Below are positions 1-5,363 of a DNA stretch of 5,508 nt, piece by piece; positions within the stretch are counted from its first letter, which is position 1, and the number at the start of each line of letters is the position of its first letter. Position numbers and translations under genes: made by a program. The stretch comes from Acidimicrobiaceae bacterium (GTDB taxonomy: Bacteria; Actinomycetota; Acidimicrobiia; Acidimicrobiales; Ilumatobacteraceae). Where the stretch lies: contig PMCN01000223.1 of the NCBI GenBank assembly GCA_003154135.1, positions 1-5,508 on the forward strand, read 5' to 3'. Below the pieces are notes generated by a model. The model did no database searches and was not told the origin of the DNA. It worked only from the letters and a program-made list of their open reading frames with translations.

Positions 1-587
1 GCCGGGTGCGTGGTGGGCAGGTGGTAGCCCTCGAGGAAGTTGTCGCCGTAGGTCTTCCAGTTGCACGCGACGTGACGCACGCTCTTGCTGTGGAAGCGGT
101 ACGTCTCGAGCGGCACGTCGGCCACTTCGAGCGGGAACTCGGCGAGCCACTCGTGCAGCGGCGGGATGGCCGGGTTGAGGCACACGAACACCATGCCCCG
201 CCACGAATCGACCTGGATGGTGGAGAGGTCCATGTCGGCCGGGGCCTCGGCACCGAAATCGCGAGCGCTGAGCAACTTGCCCTCGCTGTTGAACGCCCAG
301 CCGTGGTACTTGCACACGAGGTTCTTCGTGCAGCCCTCGCCCTCGAACACCAAGGGACCTGCACGGTGCGGGCAGAGGTTGTAGAAGGCGCGCAAAGAAC
401 CATCGTCGTTGCGACGAATGAAGATGGGCCAGCCGGCGAGGTTCTCGGTGACGTAGTCGCCCGAGTTGCGCAACTGGTGGTCGTAGGCCACGTGCACCCA
501 GTTGCTGCCGAAGATGGGCCACCGCTCGCGCTGCCAGATCTCGGGGTCGTTGTACCAACGAGCAGGGAGGGTGACGGCGAGTTCCAC
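1..587 (-). CDS. Rieske [2Fe-2S] non-heme iron oxygenase, alpha subunit (N-terminal part, cut by window edge)
   Basis: Terminal oxygenase of a Rieske ring-hydroxylating or N-demethylating system. In this family electrons pass from a reductase to the Rieske cluster and then to a mononuclear iron that activates O2. About 195 codons are visible from GTG 587. The Rieske ligands are C72-P-H74 and C92-K-Y-H95 (CXH-X17-CX2H). The catalytic domain then begins with an NWK motif (176-178), and H189 and H194 (YHLPTTHP) are the expected iron ligands. The inter-centre bridging carboxylate is Glu (E186-G-Y-H189) rather than the Asp of naphthalene dioxygenase. Glu here is known from carnitine monooxygenase CntA. 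The substrate cannot be told. Start: GTG 587 gives a family-like N-terminus (LPARWYNDPEIW) and has a TAGGCT box 8 nt upstream. The alternative ATG 662 overlaps the stop of the upstream SPFH gene (ATGA), but the 25 extra codons lose the strong G/C bias at third positions and look non-coding. The C-terminal half lies outside the window. Confidence 0.9.
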   Translation of the reverse strand, partial: MELAVTLPARWYNDPEIWQRERWPIFGSNWVHVAYDHQLRNSGDYVTENLAGWPIFIRRNDDGSLRAFYNLCPHRAGPLVFEGEGCTKNLVCKYHGWAFNSEGKLLSARDFGAEAPADMDLSTIQVDSWRGMVFVCLNPAIPPLHEWLAEFPLEVADVPLETYRFHSKSVRHVACNWKTYGDNFLEGYHLPTTHP

Positions 588-595
588 TGCGTCGG

Positions 596-601
596 AGCCT
601 A
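596..601 (-). promoter_or_regulatory. Possible -10 box (TAGGCT) for the Rieske oxygenase gene
   Basis: On the minus strand TAGGCT fits the actinobacterial TANNNT -10 pattern and ends 8 nt before GTG 587. That spacing would make the GTG the first codon of a leaderless transcript. No convincing -35 hexamer is seen at 17-18 nt. The gene could equally be read only as part of the pfkA-SPFH transcript. Confidence 0.3.
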
Positions 602-658
602 GTGCCCGTGCACCGCCGCGGGGCCGCGGTGGCATCACCGGGCGTTCGTGAAGGCTGG

Positions 659-1609
659 TCATTGGGGCTCGCCCTCGCGCACGACGTTGAGCTGCTGCAG
701 GGCCATCAGATCCTTCATCTGCTTCTGCATCCCCTCCGGCGAACCGTCGAGGAAGAGCACGTTGCCCTTGCCGTTCTCGGCCATGTGACGAATGCTCTCC
801 GTCCACATCGAGAACAGGATGAGCGACGAGTCGACGCTGTTGGCGTCCATCTCACGCGCCGCCTGCGCGAGACCACGCGCGACCTCCTCGCGGAACAGCG
901 CCACGCCCTGCCCACGCAACTGCGCTGCAGTGCGCTCGGCCTCGGCCTCGATGCGCACCGCGGTGCCGGCGGCTTCGGCCTCCTTGGTCCTGCGGATGAG
1001 CAGTGCGTCGCCCTCGTTGGTCGCGGCGGCCTTCAGGTTGTTGCTGGCCACCACCTGCGCCATCGACGTGGTGATGGCCTGGTCGAACGTGATGTCGTTG
1101 AGCTGCAGGTCGATGAGGTGGTAGCCCCAGGTCTCGATGACGTGATCGAGGTTCTCCTTCACCTCGGCGACGATCTCACCGCGCAGCGCCAGGATCTCGG
1201 CCTGACGCTTGGTGGCCACGAACCCGCGCGTGCTGCCCTCGACGCTGCGGACCAACGCGGTGACGAAGTCCTTCTCGCTGACGAACTTGAAGGCGATGTT
1301 CTTGATCGTCTCCTCGCTCTCGTTGATGGCGCTGTACACCATCATCGCGGTGAAGTAGACGTTGGCCTGGTCCTGTGTGATGGCCTGGAACTGCAGCTCG
1401 ACGGCGCGGTTCTGGATGCTGATGCGCCGGTAGATCTTCTCCACGAACGGGAAGACGACGTTGAGGCCGGGGCGCAACGTGCGGTGGTACTTGCCGAAGA
1501 TGGTGGTGACAGCCACGTTGCCCTGCTGCACGGCGCGCAGGCCGGTGAGGATGGTGAGCAGCACGAGGACGCCGACGATGATGATGCCGACGATGGCGCC
1601 TGTGGTCAT
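659..1609 (-). CDS. SPFH/band-7 (stomatin/HIR-like) membrane-anchored protein
   Basis: 316-residue member of the SPFH (stomatin, prohibitin, flotillin, HflK/C) superfamily. These proteins form large oligomeric rings or membrane microdomains on the cytoplasmic face. One hydrophobic N-terminal segment (residues about 5-24) acts as the anchor. The SPFH domain follows (about 25-190, beginning AVQQGNVAVTTIFGKYHRTL with the typical RPGLN.VFPF turn). An Ala/Glu/Arg-rich coiled-coil stretch (about 192-255, e.g. RRTKEAEAAG, RIEAEAERTAAQ) comes next, then a C-terminal segment with NVLFLDGSPEGM. The wording of the domain, including GQGVALFREEVARGL, resembles the plant-type hypersensitive-induced-response branch more than HflK/C. 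No NfeD-type partner or protease gene is adjacent. The start ATG at 1609 has an AGGAGG site 7 nt upstream. The gene lies 30 nt behind pfkA, so co-transcription is likely. Its TGA stop overlaps an ATG in the Rieske frame. The function in this organism is unknown. Confidence 0.92.
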   Translation of the reverse strand: MTTGAIVGIIIVGVLVLLTILTGLRAVQQGNVAVTTIFGKYHRTLRPGLNVVFPFVEKIYRRISIQNRAVELQFQAITQDQANVYFTAMMVYSAINESEETIKNIAFKFVSEKDFVTALVRSVEGSTRGFVATKRQAEILALRGEIVAEVKENLDHVIETWGYHLIDLQLNDITFDQAITTSMAQVVASNNLKAAATNEGDALLIRRTKEAEAAGTAVRIEAEAERTAAQLRGQGVALFREEVARGLAQAAREMDANSVDSSLILFSMWTESIRHMAENGKGNVLFLDGSPEGMQKQMKDLMALQQLNVVREGEPQ

Positions 1610-1616
1610 GGATGAG

Positions 1617-1622
1617 CCTCCT
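1617..1622 (-). promoter_or_regulatory. Strong Shine-Dalgarno site for the SPFH gene
   Basis: A perfect AGGAGG on the minus strand, 7 nt before the ATG at 1609, inside the 30-nt gap after the pfkA stop codon. It fixes the start of the SPFH gene and suggests independent, strong translation initiation from a shared mRNA. Confidence 0.85.
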
Positions 1623-1639
1623 GAAACGTTCTGCGAAGT

Positions 1640-2767
1640 CTAGGTCGGCTTCGCGGAACCGAGGTCGGTCCACTCGTCGCCGAAGGAGATGCCCAACTCG
1701 CGGGCCGTCAGCAACGTGTCGCAGTCGAGCGGCACCGTGCGCAACGAACCGACGGCGTCGGCGAGGAGCACGAACTCGACGTTCGGTTCGTTGAGCGCGA
1801 CCATCACACCGTCGAGCCCCTGGTCGAGGGCGCGTACGGCGGCGGCGCCGAAGCGATTGCCCAACAGCCGGTCGGTGGCGGTGGGCGTGCCGCCGCGCAC
1901 GAGATGACCCAGCACCACCGTGCGCGCCTCGCGTCCGGTGAGGCGAGTGAGCTCGTCGGCGACACGATGACCGATGCCGCCCAGCCGCTCGCCCTGGTCG
2001 GCGGACGTGGCGACCACCGTGCGCTGGCCGTGCACCGGCACCGCACCCTCGGCGACGACGACGATGGCGAAGTGCCCGCCGCGCTGCTCGCGCCGACGAA
2101 GCGCATCGGCCACGAGGTCGATCGAGTAGGGGATCTCGGGGATGAGGATCGCGTGTGCCCCGGCGGCGAGACCCGCATACAGCGCGATCCAGCCGGCGTA
2201 GTGGCCCATCACCTCGACGACGAACACGCGGCTGTGCGAGGTGGCGGTGGTGAACACGCGGTCGATCGACTCGGTGGCGATCTCGACGGCCGTGTTGAAG
2301 CCGAACGTGACGAGCGTCTTGTCGAGGTCGTTGTCGATGGTCTTCGGCACGCCCACGACGCGCAGGCCGGCCTCGAACAACCGCTGGCCGATGGTGAGCG
2401 AGCCGTCGCCACCGATGGTGATCAGCGCGTCGATGCCTGCCTCGGCGAAGCGTCCGACCAGTTCGTCGGTGCGGTCCTCGTAGACCACGCTGCCGTCGGG
2501 CTGCGTGACCGGGAAGTGACACGGGTTGCCGCGGTTGGTGCTGCCGAGGATGGTGCCGCCGAGGTGGCCGATGCCGGCCACTGCACTGGCGTCGAGCTTC
2601 ATCACACCCGACCCGTCGGGGTACTGCGTCGGGAACATCAGGCCGTTGAACCCGTCGCGAATGCCCACGACGTCCCACCCGCGACGGCGCGCGGCCAGGG
2701 TGGCCGAGCGGATGACGGCGTTGAGCCCGGGAGCGTCGCCACCACCGGTGGACAGAGCGATTCGCAT
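1640..2767 (-). CDS. pfkA: 6-phosphofructokinase (PfkA family, long mixed-substrate type)
   Basis: Phosphorylates fructose 6-phosphate to fructose 1,6-bisphosphate in glycolysis, in the cytoplasm. It has 375 residues against about 320 in E. coli PfkA, with extra length around residues 45-100, as in the longer actinobacterial subgroup. Visible motifs are the N-terminal STGGGDAPGLNA, GGDG at 119-122, PKTIDND at 141-147 with catalytic D145, R180 and VEVMGHY at 181-190, E240, R282, and LGHLVRGG at 286-293 with H288 and R291. These match the E. coli positions for the phosphoryl-donor loop, catalytic Asp127, Arg162, Glu222, Arg243, His249 and Arg252. The donor-determining pair is G122/K142. Gly at the first position points to ATP rather than pyrophosphate, while Lys at the second is usual in PPi-dependent and mixed enzymes. 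His189 replaces the usual Arg of MGR. The start ATG 2767 is fixed by an in-frame TGA two codons upstream. The only Shine-Dalgarno-like sequence (GGTGAGG) is very close to the ATG. First gene of the minus-strand run. Confidence 0.96.
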   Translation of the reverse strand: MRIALSTGGGDAPGLNAVIRSATLAARRRGWDVVGIRDGFNGLMFPTQYPDGSGVMKLDASAVAGIGHLGGTILGSTNRGNPCHFPVTQPDGSVVYEDRTDELVGRFAEAGIDALITIGGDGSLTIGQRLFEAGLRVVGVPKTIDNDLDKTLVTFGFNTAVEIATESIDRVFTTATSHSRVFVVEVMGHYAGWIALYAGLAAGAHAILIPEIPYSIDLVADALRRREQRGGHFAIVVVAEGAVPVHGQRTVVATSADQGERLGGIGHRVADELTRLTGREARTVVLGHLVRGGTPTATDRLLGNRFGAAAVRALDQGLDGVMVALNEPNVEFVLLADAVGSLRTVPLDCDTLLTARELGISFGDEWTDLGSAKPT

Positions 2768-2828
2768 ACCTCACCGGTCTACCACGCGACGCCTCGCTGA
2801 CGGCGCTGCCACGGGCATGGCGACAGGG

Positions 2829-2840
2829 TACGGTCGGCAC
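2829..2840 (+). promoter_or_regulatory. Possible -10 box and leaderless start of the 2OG oxygenase, in the pfkA divergent region
   Basis: The 73 bp between the divergent starts of pfkA (2767) and the 2OG oxygenase (2841) must hold both promoters. TACGGT at 2829-2834 fits TANNNT and lies 6 nt before GTG 2841, the spacing expected for a leaderless mRNA. No good -35 is visible. For pfkA only a weak TAGACC (minus strand, 8 nt before ATG 2767) is seen. Confidence 0.4.
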
Positions 2841-3776
2841 GTGGGCTGGGTACCGGTGATCGATCTGCAGGGGCCGCACGCGCCGGGCGCGGTGGCGGAG
2901 GCGTGCGAGCAGGTGGGCTTCCTCACCGTTGTCGGCCACGGTGTGCCCGCCGAGGTGGTCGATCAGGCATGGCGCAGCGCCCGTGCGTTCTTCGACCTGC
3001 CCCTCGTCGAGAAGATGCGCGTCGCGATGCCACGGCCCGGCTATCCGTACGGCTACTCCCCCGTCGCCGGCGAGACGCTGTCGGCATCGCTCGGCACGCA
3101 CAGCCATCCCGACCTGAAGGAGAGCTTCGCCATCGGCCCGGTCGACCCCGCAGGCCACCGCTTCGCCGATCCCGACGAGGAGTTCGCCTGGTCGGCCAAC
3201 CTGTGGCCCGACGCCCTGCCCGGACTGCAGGCCGCGTGGGAGCGCTACTACCGTGCGCTCTCCGACCTGGCGGCTCGCCTGCTGGGCACGATGGCCGTCG
3301 GGCTCGGGCTGGAGGCGCACCACTTCGACCGTCTCATCGACCGCCACACCAGCGCCATGCGAGCGCTCAACTACCCGCCGCGCACCGACGCGCTGGAGGG
3401 TCAGTACGGAGCCAGTGCGCACACCGACTACGGCACCCTCACCATCCTGCTGGCCGACCCCGACCAGGGCGGGCTGCAGGTGCAGGATCCGCGTGGCGGA
3501 TGGCACGACGTCGGGGCCGAACGCGGATCGTTCGTCGTCAACCTGGGTGATGCCATGGCCCGCTGGACCAACGACCGCTGGCGCAGCACCATGCACCGCG
3601 TCGTCGTGCCCGACGGACGCCGGCAGAGCATCGCGTTCTTCCACAACGCCAACTGGGACGCGGTCATCGACTGCCTGCCCACATGCCTCGCCCCGGGCGA
3701 GGAGCCACTCCACGGCCCCATCGCGGCCGGCCCGCACCTGATGCAGAAGTTCCGGTCCACCGTCAACACCTACTGA
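2841..3776 (+). CDS. 2-oxoglutarate/Fe(II)-dependent oxygenase, isopenicillin N synthase-like family
   Basis: Cytosolic non-heme iron oxygenase of the isopenicillin N synthase/DIOX_N family; most members oxidise a small molecule while splitting 2-oxoglutarate to succinate and CO2. It has 311 residues from GTG 2841. The N-terminal DIOX_N region starts VPVIDL and contains GFLTVVGHGVP and ARAFFDLPLVEK. The C-terminal jelly roll carries the iron triad H194-T-D196 (SAHTDYGTLTIL) and H252 (STMHRV). The 2OG-binding pair is R261-Q-S263 (RRQSIAFF). The NYPP segment before the HTD motif is typical. All cofactor ligands are present, so it should be active, but the substrate is not predictable. Start: the same frame also offers ATG 2817 (eight more residues, no Shine-Dalgarno). 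GTG 2841 is preferred because the family motif begins right after it and a TACGGT box sits 6 nt upstream. The gene is divergent from pfkA and ends 26 nt before a tRNA gene. No terminator hairpin with a T-run is seen after it. Confidence 0.93.
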   Translation: MGWVPVIDLQGPHAPGAVAEACEQVGFLTVVGHGVPAEVVDQAWRSARAFFDLPLVEKMRVAMPRPGYPYGYSPVAGETLSASLGTHSHPDLKESFAIGPVDPAGHRFADPDEEFAWSANLWPDALPGLQAAWERYYRALSDLAARLLGTMAVGLGLEAHHFDRLIDRHTSAMRALNYPPRTDALEGQYGASAHTDYGTLTILLADPDQGGLQVQDPRGGWHDVGAERGSFVVNLGDAMARWTNDRWRSTMHRVVVPDGRRQSIAFFHNANWDAVIDCLPTCLAPGEEPLHGPIAAGPHLMQKFRSTVNTY

Positions 3777-3784
3777 CACGCGGA

Positions 3785-3790
3785 TAGGCT
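3785..3790 (+). promoter_or_regulatory. Possible -10 box (TAGGCT) for tRNA-Gly
   Basis: TAGGCT fits the TANNNT pattern and ends 12 nt before the mature tRNA 5' end, giving a short 5' leader for RNase P removal. The -35 region, inside the end of the oxygenase gene, is not recognisable. Read-through from the oxygenase gene is the alternative. Confidence 0.3.
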
Positions 3791-3802
3791 CGCTCCCCGT
3801 TC

Positions 3803-3874
<72 letters not shown>

Positions 3875-3907
3875 CTCGCAATCGACGATCCCATTCGCTC
3901 CATCCGA

Positions 3908-3933
3908 ATTGACTCAACTGATGTTGAGTGAAT
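3908..3933. promoter_or_regulatory. Palindromic operator, probable ArsR-family binding site
   Basis: An inverted repeat with arms ACTCAAC (3912-3918) and GTTGAGT (3923-3929) around TGAT. It extends through one mismatch (3911/3930) to ATT (3908-3910) and AAT (3931-3933), giving 11-nt arms with 10 matching pairs. A/T-flanked imperfect palindromes of this size are typical of ArsR/SmtB operators. It overlaps the -35 box and fills the spacer up to the -10 of the ars promoter. Bound repressor would therefore block RNA polymerase, most simply as autoregulation by the fused regulator just downstream. Confidence 0.8.
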
Positions 3934-3938
3934 ATCCT
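3909..3938 (+). promoter_or_regulatory. Promoter of the ars operon
   Basis: TTGACT (3909-3914, five of six to the consensus -35) is followed by an 18-nt spacer and TATCCT (3933-3938, fits TANNNT). The -10 ends 7 nt before GTG 3946, so transcription should begin at or next to that codon, giving a leaderless mRNA. The stretch is visibly A/T-richer than its surroundings. The spacer carries the operator palindrome. Confidence 0.75.
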
Positions 3939-3945
3939 GGTCGGC

Positions 3946-4617
3946 GTGAAGCTGTCGTTGGAGACCCGAGCCGCCCGACACGCAGCGCTCGGCGATCCCG
4001 TACGCCTCGCGATCGTCGACGAGCTCACCGTGTCCGATCGCTCACCGGTCGAGCTACGGCGATTGCTCGCGATCGAGTCGAACCTTCTCGCCCACCACCT
4101 CGACGTGCTCGAGTCGACCGGCCTCGTGGAACGGTCGCGATCGAGCGGCGACGGTCGCCGACGCTACGTGCACCTCGTACACGCGTCGGTCGGCGGGCTG
4201 TCGCCGAGCCGCCCGGCCACGCCGTCGCCCGCCCTGTTCGTGTGCACCCGCAACTCGGCACGCAGCCAGCTCGCTGCCGCGCTCTGGCGTTCGATGGCCG
4301 GCGCCACCGCCCAGTCGGCGGGCACCCATCCAGCCGATCGTGTGCACCCCGGCGCGATTGCAGCCGCACAACGCGCCGGCCTCGACCTGTCGGGCGCGAC
4401 ACCTCGCGCCATCGACTCGTTGACCACGCTGCCGCGCCTGGTGGTCACGGTGTGCGACCAGGCACACGAGGCGCTCGCCGCCGACGATGACGGCTGGTTG
4501 CACTGGTCGGTGCCCGACCCCGTGGCAGTGGGCACTCGTGCGGCATTCGACGCCACGCTCGACGAGCTGCGCACCCGCATCGAACTGCTCCTCACCGACC
4601 CGAAGGCGGCTGCGTGA
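3946..4617 (+). CDS. ArsR-type repressor fused to ArsC/low-molecular-weight phosphatase domain
   Basis: A 223-residue two-domain protein, probably both the operon's repressor and an arsenate reductase. Residues about 6-82 form a winged helix of the ArsR type (ALGDPVRLAIVDEL; recognition region SNLLAHHLDVLESTGLV; wing RSRSSGDGRRRYV). A Pro/Ser-rich linker (about 83-95) leads to a full ArsC-like domain. Its CX5R loop is C100-TRNSA-R106-S, a second cysteine is C170 (VTVCDQAHE), and the catalytic-acid loop is WSVPDP with D191. The partner cysteine seven residues on, used by thioredoxin-coupled ArsC of the pI258 type, is absent. The winged helix has no cysteine, so it lacks the classic ELCVCDL arsenite site. 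Start: a GTG at 3928 is also in frame but lies inside the operator and upstream of the -10 box. GTG 3946 fits a leaderless start 7 nt after the -10. The TGA stop overlaps the next gene's GTG (GTGA). ArsR-ArsC fusions are known (e.g. arsRC in Leptospirillum). Confidence 0.9.
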   Translation: MKLSLETRAARHAALGDPVRLAIVDELTVSDRSPVELRRLLAIESNLLAHHLDVLESTGLVERSRSSGDGRRRYVHLVHASVGGLSPSRPATPSPALFVCTRNSARSQLAAALWRSMAGATAQSAGTHPADRVHPGAIAAAQRAGLDLSGATPRAIDSLTTLPRLVVTVCDQAHEALAADDDGWLHWSVPDPVAVGTRAAFDATLDELRTRIELLLTDPKAAA

Positions 4618-5363
4618 CCGACCGATTCCACCCCACCGACGCGCAGCTGGCGCTGCAGCCGGAGACCGGCACCGGGCAGCTCCGGCTCGACCTGTCGCGA
4701 CGGCTCGTCGCGGAGGCGCTCGGCACCGCGTTGCTCGTCATCGCCGTCGTCGGCTCGGGCATCATGGCGAGCCGCCTCTCACCGACCGACATCGGCCTCC
4801 AGCTGCTCGAGAACTCGGCGGCCACCGCGGGTGCGCTGATCGGGCTCATCCTCATGTTCGGAGCGGTGTCCGGCGCCCACTTCAACCCCATGGTCACACT
4901 GGTCGACCGGTTGTTGGGCACCATCAGCACCCGCGACGCTGGTCTGTACGTCGCCGCACAGGTGGCCGGTGGCTGCATCGGCACCGTCATCGCCAACCTC
5001 ATGTTCTCGCTGCCGGCAGTCGAGTGGTCGACCCACACCCGCTCGTCGGGTGCGCTGTGGCTGTCGGAGGTCGTCGCCACCGTCGGCCTGCTGCTGGTCA
5101 TCCACGGCTGCGTCCGCACCGGCCGCAACGATGCCGTGCCGTTCGCAGTCGGCGTGTGGATCGGTGCCGCCTACTGGTTCACCTCGTCGACCAGCTTCGC
5201 CAACCCGGCGGTCACGATCGCCCGCATGTTGTCGAACACCTTCGCCGGGATCAAGCCGTCGTCGGCGCCGATGTTCATCGCCATGCAGGTGCTCGGTGCG
5301 TTCCTCGCGTTCGGGCTCGTTCGCTTCCTGTTCCCTCATCGCCACTCGCAGGCCCGCTCGTGA
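4614..5363 (+). CDS. Aquaporin/aquaglyceroporin (MIP family) of the ars operon
   Basis: Six-helix channel of the major intrinsic protein family, 249 residues, in the cytoplasmic membrane. In ars operons such a channel (AqpS of Sinorhizobium) lets arsenite made by ArsC flow out down its gradient. A hydrophilic N-terminus of about 30 residues precedes helices near 31-53, 66-86, 110-132, 148-166, 174-192 and 218-240. The two half-helix motifs are SGAHFNPMVTL (NPM at 91-93 instead of NPA) and FANPAVTIAR (NPA at 197-199). The residue after the second NPA is V200, where water and glycerol channels have the selectivity-filter arginine. This should give a wider, less polar pore. Start GTG 4614 overlaps the previous stop (GTGA), with a GAAGG Shine-Dalgarno-like site about 7 nt upstream. 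Its own stop overlaps the next GTG in the same way. The family is clear; the transported solute is inferred from context. Confidence 0.9.
   Translation: MTDRFHPTDAQLALQPETGTGQLRLDLSRRLVAEALGTALLVIAVVGSGIMASRLSPTDIGLQLLENSAATAGALIGLILMFGAVSGAHFNPMVTLVDRLLGTISTRDAGLYVAAQVAGGCIGTVIANLMFSLPAVEWSTHTRSSGALWLSEVVATVGLLLVIHGCVRTGRNDAVPFAVGVWIGAAYWFTSSTSFANPAVTIARMLSNTFAGIKPSSAPMFIAMQVLGAFLAFGLVRFLFPHRHSQARS

Noticed and set aside
6..602. 198-codon plus-strand frame at the left edge
   Set aside because: It is antisense to a clear Rieske oxygenase with all ligands in place, so it is a shadow frame.
602..1615. 337-codon plus-strand frame antisense to the SPFH gene
   Set aside because: It mirrors the codon periodicity of the SPFH gene. 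The translation is rich in Leu/His/Asp/Val, ends in a low-complexity run, and shows no domain.
2768..2816. Short inverted repeat (CGCC...GGCG) between pfkA and the 2OG oxygenase
   Set aside because: The 4-bp arms are expected by chance in such G+C-rich sequence, so I do not call an operator.
1176..3779. 867-codon open frame on the minus strand spanning pfkA, part of the SPFH gene and the antisense of the oxygenase
   Set aside because: It overlaps three well-recognised genes in other frames. The translation is Arg/His/Gly-rich with no family resemblance, which is a typical shadow in G+C-rich DNA.
3928..3945. GTG 3928 as the start of the ArsR-ArsC fusion
   Set aside because: It lies inside the operator palindrome, upstream of the -10 box, with no Shine-Dalgarno. 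The extra six residues add no domain element.
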